Positions 49,363 to 61,739 of a DNA stretch of 64,000 nucleotides are shown piece by piece. The notes beneath the pieces were generated by a model. That model was not told where the DNA came from and ran no database searches. It was given only the letters and a program-made list of their open reading frames with translations. Origin of the DNA: Siphonodentalium dalli (taxonomy: Eukaryota; Mollusca; Scaphopoda; Gadilida; Siphonodentaliidae); NCBI GenBank assembly GCA_032622095.1, contig CP136069.1, positions 15,112,450-15,176,449 of the forward strand, written 5' to 3'. The translations under genes were made by a program, and so were the position numbers. Each line of letters begins with the position of its first letter. The stretch's first letter is position 1.

Positions 49363-49399
49363 TTTTGGAATACATTCAATGTGAACCTATTTGCACGAA

Positions 49400-50860
49400 A
49401 AATATGTTGGTCCATCAGTATATATATCGCGTTTATAATAGAAGGCGGACGAAATAGGTAACGCATACATGTACATCAAAGAGAAAATTGTATTAAGTCA
49501 CGTATATTGACAGTCAATGCATATAATATGCCATACATTTTATCCTATTATGGTTTAAAGCGCTTACATTTGAGTGTGTAGTTCAAACGAATGTTTCTAT
49601 ATATGGAGTGGTATTGGTATGTACATGCAATAGCTTTGAAATTTTCGGCGATATCACCATAAAGCGATGCTACCTTCCCCAGGTTTATATAACAATTGAA
49701 TACTAACTTATCAGTTTCACGCACCCGAACAAGTTAACAGTATGTCTGTATGTTTGTTACTGTGGGTATCTTATACCTTATTTTAAGATACAATGCAAAG
49801 ATTCTTCCAGTGGTCGACACCGATCTTAGAATTGCAAACAGGGCTGCACCTTTAAATGATTTTTGTTAGAAAATTTGTTTAATTTGCGAACGTTTATGTG
49901 GATATCGTACAGAGTGGAGACGTGCTTAGTTCAATAGTCATTGGAATTACGCTGGCAAACAATGTACTCCTATAGCATTATGGTTCTGCACTCTGCAACG
50001 ACTGTCACCCAGGCCAGCAAACATGGTTCGGGCGTGTGTCTATCATATCAGTATGGTTCTTGGTGCGAGTCACTTGAAAGTACGACCACCCGGATGGTAT
50101 TCTGTTCTTGTTTATCACTGCAGGTGTTCTTGACATAAGATATACGTATTATTCTCCCTGCATTAAATATGTCTCCCTGCATTCTAGAAATTTATGCATA
50201 TACAGGGAGTGCCTTTGAACTGTTGATTTAAACAATAATCGTGCGATATACCTCTATACATACGAATGTTATCTGTGATACGATAGTTCACCTACATTAG
50301 TAAGCCCTCGAAATACATTGTAGTTTTTTAGTCTGCAGCGTGGGTGATATAATTAAAGTGACTTAAAACGTTTTTCTGTGCAATGGTTCGCGGTGAATAC
50401 ACTTGATAAATGGAATTTCAATAAATTATGTCTCCAAATTGCCAGAACACAACGCCTTTCGCTCACATTAATTAAATAAAGTGGTTTCATTGACGAGATC
50501 GTCCTAGTTTGTTTATCGGCGATTTCTTGGGAACAATTGAACAACTAGTTTTTTTTAAAATAATTTGTGTAGCCAAAAGTTCAGGTGTAGCGTTCTATGC
50601 GTTCTACGCAATGGCACAGCCATTGTTTTTTTGTTTAATAATTTTAAAATAATAATTTCAAAGTGCATTCTTCAAAAGGTTGTAGTGGCCGAGTTGTAAA
50701 TTATAAATTTTAAGTAGTGAAATTATCACTTAATATGTCTTTAAAGTTTGCAATCATCGCACTCTCCGACAAAAACGCCAGCCGCATTTGTTCTATTCTG
50801 CGTCTTCCCACGACATCTTTCGGAGACCGCCCTATATGTAGACAACAAATGGAAAATGTA
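49400..50860. other. No gene recognised
   Basis: AT-rich sequence with short open frames lacking domain features. No repeat family shared with the rest of the window was noticed. Confidence 0.45.
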
Positions 50861-50873
50861 TATATATGTATTA

Positions 50874-51790
50874 CAGGCTTCTCAACGGTACTCAGTACCG
50901 GTACCGCCGGTACTCTGGCATGTTCGTGGTACCGGTACTGGTGTTCAGTACCGCCGTTACTCGGTACTGTGGTTGCATATATGCACGTTCGTAGATCAGC
51001 AGGCTGTTTGGCCAAATACAGTATTATCAAATTTCGCTCTTTAAACTGCAGGCGATGTACATCGATCGTGATTGTATCCATGGAGCGAGAGGCCGGTATC
51101 GGAAGGGTGGGTCCGGATTTTTATGTGTCTATCATGACTCTTCAATTGAATTTAAATGGGACTCATGGAACCTTCATTTATAAAATCAAATCGGGAACGA
51201 ATATCCACGAACCGTGTACAATGTAATTTGCTGAATAGACATGACCGTTCATATTTCGTATAGGAACTCGTGGAGAGAAATTGTTGCCTAAATTGACTTA
51301 TTATTGTGTAGATTTAAAATGGCCGACCGACTTTGCAAATACACTTATTCTGATTGAATATTGTGAAGAGAAAACCACCGATGCATGTGTGTCGTGTTAC
51401 GGAACACTTTCTATCAGTTTATCACACACAGAAGAGCAATAAGTTAAAATAAAATAAACGTATGCAACGAACAGTTCCATTTTGGTTGATTATATTGATT
51501 GCCTATGTTGTCATTTGCGCATCACTAAAATCTACGGGAAAGTTCGTTATTATATTCCCAAAAATGGTATCTATAATGTCTCGAAATATTTGCTTCATTC
51601 TGATATACAATTATCATTAGTTTAAGTTAAGAATCGAGTTCGTGGCTGGTGATTTTCAGCACTGTATTACCTCGAGATATACATAGAACTATAAAATGGC
51701 TTGCCAGTACCGGTACCGGAACTGCGATACTAGCAAAGTACCAGTACCGGTACCGGCATGTGTGGTACCGGCGGTACTTTGAGAAGCCTG
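50874..51790. mobile_element. hAT-like element with 12-bp TIR and GGTACC-rich arms
   Basis: The ends are CAGGCTTCTCAA and its exact inverse TTGAGAAGCCTG, flanked by a perfect 8-bp duplication ATGTATTA (50,866-50,873 and 51,791-51,798). CAG-type TIR plus 8-bp duplication is diagnostic for hAT. Just inside each end is a cluster of GTACCGGTACCG-type repeats about 90 bp long, arranged inverted. The 700-bp centre has no transposase. Open frames at 50.7-51.2 kb cross the insertion point and are not genes. Confidence 0.88.
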
Positions 51791-51961
51791 ATGTATTAAC
51801 ATTAATGTGTGATTATTATGACATTAAAATAATCTTCCAAAATATACATGTATAGTTTGGTGACCATCGGGGAGGGATGTTATCTTGATCTTGTAGTGTG
51901 TGCAAAAGGATTTAGTCATACAAAGAGTACAATTCAAGATGGCTTCCGGCAGCCATGGTTA

Positions 51962-52310
51962 TCTGTCCTCGTGTTACCTGTCCGTATGTTACCTGTCCGA
52001 ATGTTACATGTCCGCACATTACCTGTCCGCATGTTACCTGTCCGCATGTTACACTGTCCCCATGTTACATGTCCGCACATTACCTGTCCGCATGTTACCT
52101 GTCCGCATGTTACCTGTCCGCATGTTACCTGTCCGCGTATGTGTTTCCTGTCCACATGTTACCTGTCACAATGTCACCGGTCCACACGTTACCTGCCCGC
52201 ATGTTACCTGTCCGCACGTTATGTACCAATGTCATGTCTGCATGTTACATACCCGCATGTTACCTGTCACCATGTTACCTGTCCGCGTGTTACCGTCAAC
52301 GTGTTATCTG
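51962..52310. repeat. 15-bp array (ATGTTACCTGTCCGC)
   Basis: About 22 irregular copies of a 15-bp unit with variants such as CACATTACCTGTCCG. Because 15 is divisible by 3, all frames stay open and give spurious Cys/His-rich ORFs. It lies about 350 bp upstream of PDCD2. Confidence 0.92.
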
Positions 52311-52659
52311 TCCGACTAATCATCGTTTAAGACTTTATTTGTTAAATCCAGTTTTGATTACACATCTAAATAGTGAGCTCTTTTTGTCACTCACTCACTC
52401 ACAGATATAATTATGTTAATGTCAACCACAGTTCCATCCATAATCATATTACGTTGCTCATTCAATTTGTATACATGTGGCATCTCTGTATATAATCGTA
52501 CAGATATTTGTACTATTACCAATACATAACCTGATCTAAACGAAACGTTTCATAAACCGTATTCCTGCATTAGGTTTACCGGATAATATTTCATTTCGTT
52601 CCGATTTCGTTATTCAATCAGAAATATTTTGGTCTACTCAGATGATGTAAACATCCGGT

Positions 52660-53197
52660 ATGGCATCTCACGTGGTGAAGACCATAGACCTAGGTTTTGT
52701 TGAAGAATGTGACAAAACGTTACTTCTAAGCAGGAATTTCCCAAGCAAAATAGGAGGGAAGCCTGCTTGGCTATCATTGAAACCAATTCCTAGACATGTT
52801 GACTTAGTTTGTAAAACTTGTGACCAATCTTCCTCATTTTTGCTTCAACTTTATGCACCAATTCACAGGAATGACAGGACTTTTCACAGAACATTATTTG
52901 TATTTATCTGTCATGATTCGAAATGCTGTCAAAAGAATGATTCAGGAAACATACACATATTCAGGTCACAACTATCAAGATATAATGAGTTCTATAGCTC
53001 TGAACCACCTTCTGAACGTGTGAGTGATGCGGGGCCCAGTGCGTCTGAGTTCACGCCCCTCTGTTTTGTCTGTGGCTGTGATGGATCAAAGAAATGTGGA
53101 GGTTGTCAGAAGATTAGTTACTGTAGCAAAATCCACCAGACTGTTCATTGGAAAAAGGGCCATAGGTTGAGGTGCACTAAAGATGTTAGTCAGTTTT
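52660..53197 (+). CDS. PDCD2: Programmed cell death 2 (PDCD2), first coding exon
   Basis: The exon encodes about 179 residues of the N-terminal half of PDCD2, a conserved eukaryotic protein linked to ribosomal protein uS5 (RPS2) chaperoning and cell proliferation. It starts at ATG after an in-frame TAA nine bases upstream. The N-terminal region has ELGF-like IDLGFVEEC, NFPSKIGGKPAWLSL (the family's FPSKxGGxPAWL signature), VCKTCDQSSSFLLQLYAP, FHRTLFVFICHDSKCC and YNEFYSSEPPSE. Then comes a MYND zinc finger: C135, C138, C146, C149, C155, H159, H168, C172, in the pattern CFVCGC..KCGGC..YCSKIHQ..HW..GH...C. The donor GTAAGT at 53,198-53,203 ends the exon in phase 1. The C-terminal PDCD2_C domain, including its CGxK motif, was not found before the window end. 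It may lie beyond the macrosatellite, or the copy may be partial. Confidence 0.9.
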
Positions 53198-53298
53198 GTA
53201 AGTAATCTGATTCATTGTTTTGAACTTTATAGAGATTTTGGGTCTCTCCACGGGTCAACCTAAAAAAAAGAAGACAGGCGAAGTCTGGCGGCTTCTAG

Positions 53299-54262
53299 AC
53301 GATTGGCACCTTGGACGATTGGTACCTGGACGTTTCGTACCCACGGGTCGATTGGTACCTGGACGCTTCGTACCCTGTGGACGATTGGTACCATTTCAGT
53401 GTGGATGATTGGTACCATATAAAATTGTGTTGGGTTATATTTAAAGTTAATTGTGATAGTGTTTTACAGTTTTATTGGAATATCATATATATCATGTACA
53501 CTGACAAAAATAACAAGTAAAAACAAAATATATAGTAGCACATTGTTTAAATTACGATATATTGTATATACATGTATACTATGCCATACACTTAGATACA
53601 CACAACAATGAGAACATACCGGTATATATTCTTTGTCACAACAATGATAACCACATGCATGGTTTTATTGTGAGTTATCATTGTGAAAACATTTTAATTT
53701 TGATCAGCGACCAGTTATCCTCAGATCAAAGCCTGGTGATTACAACTCGGTGATTACAGCTCAGTTAGTGATTAAGAATCATGACACCTTGATCATTATC
53801 ACTAGCTAAAACAACACGCGCTGTGACCAAACAATTCACCGCATAGGCCCTAACCAATCATAAAGGAAAGATATTAGGCATTGGTGCAAAAGTTACAAAT
53901 ATTGACATTATAGACTCACCCAAGAGATAAATAAATGTACTAAGAATAATAAAATATTCACTCATTCATTTTATGTAGATGTGTTTGAGGCCAATCAATA
54001 TATTATTATTATTCAGTCTTTTTTGTCACTTAAATCTGCTGCAAAAATTACCTTTAATATAAGGTCCAATTGTCTACAGTAAGTCAAACTACTGATATAA
54101 CACCATAATATATACGTATATATTCGTAAAACATTAAATAATTTGTCTGGTGCCAATCGTCTTCCCTGACTTGGTACCAAACGTCCAAACAAGATTGGTA
54201 CCAATCGTCCTGTGGGTACGAAACGTCCAGGTACCAATCGTCCAAGGTACCAATCGTCTTGT
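53299..54262. mobile_element. Inverted-repeat element with ACGATTGGTACC arms
   Basis: The left arm (53,299-53,410) consists of repeats of ACGATTGGTACC and GGACGTTTCGTACCCAC; the right arm (54,142-54,262) is its inverse (GTGGGTACGAAACGTCC, GGTACCAATCGTCC). The centre of about 700 bp is AT-rich and noncoding. It lies about 100 bp inside the first intron of PDCD2. Ends and target duplication are not clear. Confidence 0.7.
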
Positions 54263-54560
54263 TTCCAGTCTGGCGCGTTATATGTCATTATATAATGAAT
54301 AAAATATGATATTTGGCATGTCTACATGTGCTACATCTCATACCGGTACATGTATATCAATTTTATTCAAAATTAAATTAATATTTTTGAGTATAAATTG
54401 CATTCTAAAATAGGCGATAGGTCAGAGCGCCGGTCTTCTATTGAGTAGCGCTCTGTGTCAGTTAATTAACAAGAAGAGCAGAGCTATAGCGTAATGGGCT
54501 TCCAACGCCAGTGGCTTCATTAATTAAGCGGATTTACTAATGGTAATAGATAAGCCATAG

Positions 54561-55071
54561 CTTATACCCAAAGCAATTGTCTATTCAATGCGAATACTGT
54601 TGCGTTGTACGGAAATGAAGAGCACAATGAAGAGATTCTCCTCGGCCTGGACGATACATGCAGCCAGCACAGTTATTGCCAGGCCAATCAGGTCAGTTTA
54701 TCCCGTGCTGAACGGACCCGGAGATTTTAAAGCTAATATCAGCGCTCAATACGACGTTCAAACCAAAGGTGTCTTCAAAAGGTAAAAAGGCCAGCATAGA
54801 AATATTATGGGCAGGTTCCACTGGCTATGCATGTGGTGTTTGGACACCCAATCATTTTGTACCCCTTCTACCAACTCGTCCTTTGCCGACTGACATAAAT
54901 GAAATATCCGATGACAATAGTAATGAACAAAATGACTCAAATGACAAATTAAATGAAACTGACAATGCCAAAGACAAAGGCAATGGTGACGCACAACATG
55001 ATAGTAAATCTGCCGACAATGATGATAAACTTAACTCAACTGACAATTTGACTGCTGTCAGACATAATAAA
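54561..55071 (+). pseudogene. Decayed fragment resembling vertnin/OTU-like proteins
   Basis: One frame gives ILLRCTEMKS, then FSSAWTIHAASTVIARPIRS and VYPVLNG. After a one-base shift in the AAAAGGTAAAAAGG run near 54,775-54,790, another frame continues ASIEILWAGSTGYACGVWTP and NHFVPLLPTRPLP before a low-complexity Asn/Asp tail. The order (SSAW..HAAS..RPI.SVYP ... WTPNHFVPL) recalls an invertebrate family with an OTU/vertnin-like fold, often in mobile-element-rich loci. This is from memory and uncertain. There is no acceptor or upstream coding, so it looks like a dead fragment rather than a PDCD2 exon. Confidence 0.4.
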
Positions 55072-55502
55072 TGAAACTGACAAACCCAAAGACGAGATAT
55101 CAAACAATGACAATAGTGACACCTCTGCCAAATTACAGACATTGTAATTTGTATCACATTGCAGACAAGACAATTGAGTGCACAAATAGTCATAAAATTT
55201 TTCTTGATATCAACGGTAAATATTGTGCCATGATCACATAAAGATACGATTAGGTTAGTGGTACGTACGTTTTACGATACAATTGTAGCGTTGCCATGGG
55301 TAAACCGTTCGCTACCAAACTCAGAAAATCGCACTCAAGTGGCGCGTTGATACTCCTAATAATATCCACTCATCAAAAACGTTATATCCCCATGTTTGAT
55401 TTTTGGAGTATTTTTAGTCGAGTTTTTTTCCAAAACTCGACTTATAGTTTGATGAGGGTTCGCCCGCACATTTATTACAGAGTTACCGGTATGGCCCTTT
55501 GC

Positions 55503-56585
55503 CATTTTTCACTGATTATCTGATTCGATTGAAATTTGGGATATAGGTGTCTCCCAAGAATATCTCGGACGAGTTCGAAAACCGGCCTGGTCCGATAAAA
55601 TTTGATAGAGTTATGGCCCTTAATTAGTCATTTTTCACGAATTTTCAGCTCGTTAGCGCGATAACTTCAACAAACGTTATCCGATTTGATTGAAATTTGG
55701 TATATAGGTGTCTCCCAAGAATATCTCGGTCGAGTTCGAAAACCGGCCAGGTCCGATAAGATTTGATAGAGTTATGGGCCTTAATTAGTCATTTTTCACG
55801 AATTTTCAGCTTGTTAGCGCGATAACTTCAACAAACGTTATCCGATTTGATTGAAATTTGGTATATAGGTGTCTCCCAAGAATATCTCGGACGAGTTCGA
55901 AAACCGGCCTGGTCCGATAAAATTTGATAGAGTTATGGCCTTTAATTAGTCATTTTTCACGAATTTTCATCTCGTTAGCGCGATAACTTCAACAAACGTT
56001 ATCCGATTTGATTGAAATTTGGTATATAGGTGTCTCCCAAGAATATCTCGGTCGAGTTCGAAAACCGGCCAGGTCCGATAAAATTTGATAGAGTTATGGC
56101 CCTTAATTAGTCATTTTTTCACAAATTTTCAGCTCGTTAGCGCGATAATTTAACAAACTATTTGATTGAAATTTTGATATATACCGGGTAGGTGTCTCCC
56201 AAGAATACCTCGGACGAGTTAGAAAACCGGCCCGGTCCGATAAAATTTGATAGAGTTATGGTCCTTAAGTAGTCATTTTGTACGAATTTTGAGCTCGTTA
56301 GCGTGATAACTTCAACAAACGTCATCCGATTCAACTAAAATTTGGTATATTAGTGTCTTCCAATAATATCCTGGACGAGTTCGAAAAATTTGATAGTGTT
56401 ATGGCCCTTAATTAGTCATTTTTTCGTGAATTTTTAGCTCGTTAGCGCGATAACTTCAACAAACGTCCTCCGATTTGTTTAAAATTTGGAATAGACATAC
56501 TTGCCAAGAATATTTCGGACGAGTTCGAAAACCAGCCTGGCCCGATAAAATTTGATAGAGTTATGGCCCTTAATTAGTCATTTTT
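55503..56585. repeat. 161-bp subrepeats, ~6.7 copies, in macrosatellite unit 1
   Basis: TTAGCGCGATAACTTCAACA recurs every 161 bp, with GTGTCTCCCAAGAATATCTC, ACGAGTTCGAAAACCGGCC and GAGTTATGGCCCTTAATTAG in each copy. The first three or four are near identical and later ones more diverged. Confidence 0.92.
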
Positions 56586-59096
56586 CGATTTTACCTATTA
56601 ATTAGTCTACCGATACTGATGCACACCAATTGGCGGTAGCCACCGGCGGTAAGCCACCGAAAACGAGACACAGCATCTCTGATGCCACCTCTTGTTTCAC
56701 CTTTCGTTTTCCGTGGAATTTGCATATTTGGACCCACCCGAATGCGAGCTCTCCGCTGGGCAGGTTGCTTACACGGTAGAAAGCTCAATGTTTGGGAAAT
56801 TATCTACGGTATATCAAAATACCTGCTCCTGCATTAGTTCGCCCGTTTCGATTTGGCGGGAAAAATAGGTTAGAGATACAGCACTTATAAAGCCTCGCCA
56901 AGAGTAAACCTTCTGTTTTAGGGCGATTGAAGCAGACATTACTAAGTTGCGCCTGATCATTATCTATCAAATCCACTTATCAAATATTTTTTAACTTGAT
57001 GTCTGATTTTTTGAAAAATTTCCCCCCTTTGATTTTCGTTGAAATTTTTCAAAAGTTTGAACCCACCTGAAGCGAGATCGCTTTTGGACAGGTTGCTTTG
57101 ATAGTAAAGTGGTCACACTTTGGAATCGTAACTACTGGATAATGCCGTATCTGGAACCGTATCAATCTTGCTCAATAATTAGCCCGTTTAGATTTGATGC
57201 TATAAATAGATCATTTTTTGTCCCGGTCGTAGGTCGGTAACGGTCTGGCCTAAAAACTAATAGGTGGTACATTCGGGTCCGCATCGCTCTTCCCATTCAG
57301 AGCATGCAATAAAAAAATTACAGCGCTGGACTTGTTTTTTGTTTTTTTGTGCTAAATCTGACGTTTACATCCGCCACCGGTCTGCCTGGTCTCACCACCC
57401 GGTCTGGTCTCACAACCCCGGCATGGTCCCACCGCTTTTCCGGGCCTGGTCTTACCCTCTCCTGCGCTCCAGCTCCTCCAACAGCCATTTTCCTTCATTA
57501 GGGAGAGAAATTTATTATTTTGGACATTCAGGGGCCGGTAACTCTGTCAATTTTCGACCGATTTACAAACTTTTCACGGCATTGTTATCGGGGTAAAATG
57601 TAGACTATGACATGTAAGTTTGATCGCAATCGGAGATAATTAATTTTTTACGACTTTGAACACCCCTCCCCCACTCCCCGGTTAATAATCGGACAATGTC
57701 CATTGTATAGAACTGAATTACGTTTAAGTTGCTCTACATCATAACGTTCGTCCCGTTCCACTGCTTAAATGCGTTCCATACATGTATGTACTCTACAATT
57801 GTCGATAAATGTGAGAGGCCGGTTTAAGGGCCATAAATCGAGCACGGACAAAATTCTCAATAGCTTAACGGCCGTGTACTGTAGGATCTGTACGCACACC
57901 GAAAATTTCAACGTTCTACATTTAGCGGTTCCTGAGATTAGACGTTACAAAATTACTAGGAAGAAGAATAATAATAATAGAGAAAATAGGTGACTTGGTG
58001 ATAAAACATCCCTATCTCAGTCAGTTTTCAAGACAGAGAGTTGGGACCGGTCTCATTGAGTTCGTTTTGGTGAGCTCTATACAATAGCATGATTTGTGTG
58101 TTAATATCCTCATATGACATCGGAAAAATTGTCATATCTCCAATGTTTTTTGAAATATTTTTTCACAACTGACACTGTCGTATTGGCCTAAAAATTCCCC
58201 GTTGAATGACACCAGCCACATGTCTCTGCGTTAAAGGGATCTAAACTCGCATAAGTTTGAATTTTGGCCTCTTCATTCTTCGTGCATCTGGCCAGTTTTT
58301 ATCTGACTATGCCCAAATTTTGCGTGCGAGCTCGCACATGCATATTCATCATTAATTATTCACAACCGCCTTCAGCTGAGCATCGGTTTGGGAGGAGTTG
58401 TGGATACAAGGAATTTTACGTCATTTTTGGACATTCAGGGGCCGGTAACTCTGTCAATTTTCGACCGATTTACAAAATTTTCACGGCATCGTTATCGGGG
58501 TAAAATGTAGACTATAACATATAAGTTTGATCGCAATCGGAGATAATTAATTTTTTACGACTTTGAACACCCCTCCCCACTCCCCGGTTAATAATCGGAC
58601 AATGTCCATTTGTATAGAACTGAATTACATTTAAGTTGCTCTACATCATAACGTTCGTCCCGTTCCGCTGCTTAAATGCGTTCCATATGTACTCTACAAT
58701 TGTCGATAAATGTGAGAGGCCGGTTTAAGGGCCATAACTCCATAAATCGAGCACGGACAAAATTCTCAATAGCTTAACAGCCGTGCACTGTAGAATCTGT
58801 ACGCACACCGAAAATTTCAACGTTCTACATTTAGCGGTTCCTGAGATTAGGCGTTACAAAATTACTAGGAAGAAGAATAATAATAATAGAGAAAAATGCC
58901 GAAACAGAAATACAATATACTCCCATATTAAAATAATATCCACTCATCAAAAACGTTATATCCCCATGTTTGATTTTTGGAGTATTTTTAGTCGAGTTTT
59001 TTTCCAAAACTCGACTTATAGTTTGATGAGGGTTCGCCCGCACATTTATTACAGAGTTACCGGTATGGCCCTTTGCCATTTTTCACTGATTATCTG

Positions 59097-59210
59097 ATTC
59101 GATTGAAATTTGGGATATAGGTGTCTCCCAAGAATATCTCGGACGAGTTCGAAAACCGGCCTGGTCCGATAAAATTTGATAGAGTTATGGCCCTTAATTA
59201 GTCATTTTTC
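59097..59210. repeat. Single partial 161-bp subrepeat in macrosatellite unit 2
   Basis: Only one copy (GATTGAAATTTGGGATATAG to CTTAATTAGTCATTTTT) is present between the hairpin block and the next conserved block, making this unit about 0.9 kb shorter. Confidence 0.88.
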
Positions 59211-61739
59211 GATTTTACCTATTAATTAGTCTACCGATACTGATGCACACCAATTGGCGGTAGCCACCGGCGGTAAGCCACCGAAAACGAGACACAGCAT
59301 CTCTGATGCCACCTCTTGTTTCACCTTTCGTTTTCCGTGGAATTTGCATATTTGGACCCACCCGAATGCGAGCTCTCCGCTGGGCAGGTTGCTTACACGG
59401 TAGAAAGCTCAATGTTTGGGAAATTATCTACGGTATATCAAAATACCTGCTCCTGCATTAGTTCGCCCCGTTTCGATTTGGCGGGAAAAATAGGTTAGAG
59501 ATACAGCACTTAACTATTCTCATTTAGATTATAAAGCCTCGCCAAGAGTAAACCTTCTGTTTTAGGGCGATTGAAGCAGACATTACTAAGTTGCGCCTGA
59601 TCATTATCTATCAAATCCACTTATCAAATATTTTTTAACTTGATGTCTGATTTTTTGAAAAATTTCCCCCCTTTGATTTTCGTTGAAATTTTTCAAAAGT
59701 TTGAACCCACCTGAAGCGAGATCGCTTTTGGACAGGTTGCTTTGATAGTAAAGTGGTCACACTTTGGAATCGTAACTACTGGATAATGCCGTATCTGGAA
59801 CCGTATCAATCTTGCTCAATAATTAGCCCGTTTAGATTTGATGCTATAAATAGATCATTTTTTGTCCCGGTCGTAGGTCGGTAACGGTCTGGCCTAAAAA
59901 CTAATAGGTGGTACATTCGGGTCCGCATCGCTCTTCCCATTCAGAGCATGCAATAAAAAATTTACAGCGCTGGACTTGTTTTTTGTTTTGTTTTGTTTTT
60001 GTGCTAAATCTGACGTTTACATCCGCCACCGGTCTGCCTGGTCTCACCACCCGGTCTGGTCTCACAACCCCGGCATGGTCCCACCGCTTTTCCGGGCCTG
60101 GTCTTACCCTCTCCTGCGCTCCAGCTCCTCCAACAGCCATTTTCCTTCATTAGGGAGAGAAATTTATTATTTTGGACATTCAGGGGCCGGTAACTCTGTC
60201 AATTTTCGACCGATTTACAAACTTTTCACGGCATTGTTATCGGGGTAAAATGTAGACTATGACATGTAAGTTTGATCGCAATCGGAGATAATTAATTTTT
60301 TACGACTTTGAACACCCCTCCCCCACTCCCCGGTTAATAATCGGACAATGTCCATTGTATAGAACTGAATTACGTTTAAGTTGCTCTACATCATAACGTT
60401 CGTCCCGTTCCACTGGTTAAATGCGTTCCATACATGTATGTACTCTACAATTGTCGATAAATGTGAGAGGCCGGTTTAAGGGCCATAAATCGAGCACGGA
60501 CAAAATTCTCAATAGCTTAACGGCCGTGTACTGTAGGATCTGTACGCACACCGAAAATTTCAACGTTCTACATTTAGCGGTTCCTGAGATTAGACGTTAC
60601 AAAATTACTAGGAAGAAGAATAATAATAATAGAGAAAATAGGTGACTTGGTGATAAAACATCCCTATCTCAGTCAGTTTTCAAGACAGAGAGTTGGGACC
60701 GGTCTCATTGAGTTCGTTTTGGTGAGCTCTATACAATAGCATGATTTGTGTGTTAATATCCTCATATGACATCGGAAAAATTGTCATATCTCCAATGTTT
60801 TTTGAAATATTTTTTCACAACTGACACTGTCGTATTGGCCTAAAAATTCCCCGTTGAATGACACCAGCCACATGTCTCTGCGTTAAAGGGATCTAAACTC
60901 GCATAAGTTTGAATTTTGGCCTCTTCATTCTTCGTGCATCTGGCCAGTTTTTATCTGACTATGCCCAAATTTTGCGTGCGAGCTCGCACATGCATATTCA
61001 TCATTAATTATTCACAACCGCCTTCAGCTGAGCATCGGTTTGGGAGGAGTTGTGGATACAAGGAATTTTACGTCATTTTTGGACATTCAGGGGCCGGTAA
61101 CTCTGTCAATTTTCGACCGATTTACAAAATTTTCACAGCATCGTTATCGGGGTAAAATGTAGACTATAACATATAAGTTTGATCGCAATCGGAGATAATT
61201 AATTTTTTACGACTTTGAACACCCCTCCCCACTCCCCGGTTAATAATCGGACAATGTCCATTTGTATAGAACTGAATTACATTTAAGTTGCTCTACATCA
61301 TAACGTTCGTCCCGTTCCGCTGCTTAAATGCGTTCCATATGTACTCTACAATTGTCGATAAATGTGAGAGGCCGGTTTAAGGGCCATAACTCCATAAATC
61401 GAGCACGGACAAAATTCTCAATAGCTTAACAGCCGTGCACTGTAGAATCTGTACGCACACCGAAAATTTCAACGTTCTACATTTAGCGGTTCCTGAGATT
61501 AGGCGTTACAAAATTACTAGGAAGAAGAATAATAATAATAGAGAAAAATGCCGAAACAGAAATACAATATACTCCCATATTAAAATAATATCCACTCATC
61601 AAAAACGTTATATCCCCATGTTTGATTTTTGGAGTATTTTTAGTCGAGTTTTTTTCCAAAACTCGACTTATAGTTTGATGAGGGTTCGCCCGCACATTTA
61701 TTACAGAGTTACCGGTATGGCCCTTTGCCATTTTTCACT

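Larger units (their letters stand above)
45883..49395. repeat. Diverged inverted pair flanking the 458-bp direct repeats
   Basis: AATAGGTTCATATTGAACGT at about 45,882 is inverted at about 49,370-49,390 (read inverted, AATAGGTTCACATTGAATGT), with similarity continuing about 50 bp inward (CAAATGTGCCAATACGGG against CAAATACGCCCATATTGG). The pair either belongs to an older TIR element in which the LTR-type element sits, or to two separate insertions. Confidence 0.5.

Noticed and set aside
50710-51226. Overlapping ORFs of 123-169 codons
   Set aside because: They run across the insertion boundary of the hAT-like element at 50,874 and have no domain.
51848-52410. Cys/His-rich ORFs resembling zinc-finger repeats
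   Set aside because: Three frames are open over the same 15-bp repeat, and the Cys-Pro-His pattern is a repeat artefact.
54420-54540. tRNA-like stretch with GGTCAGAGCGCCGG and a nearby GC-rich block
   Set aside because: No cloverleaf with a TTCGA-type T arm and matching acceptor stem could be drawn.
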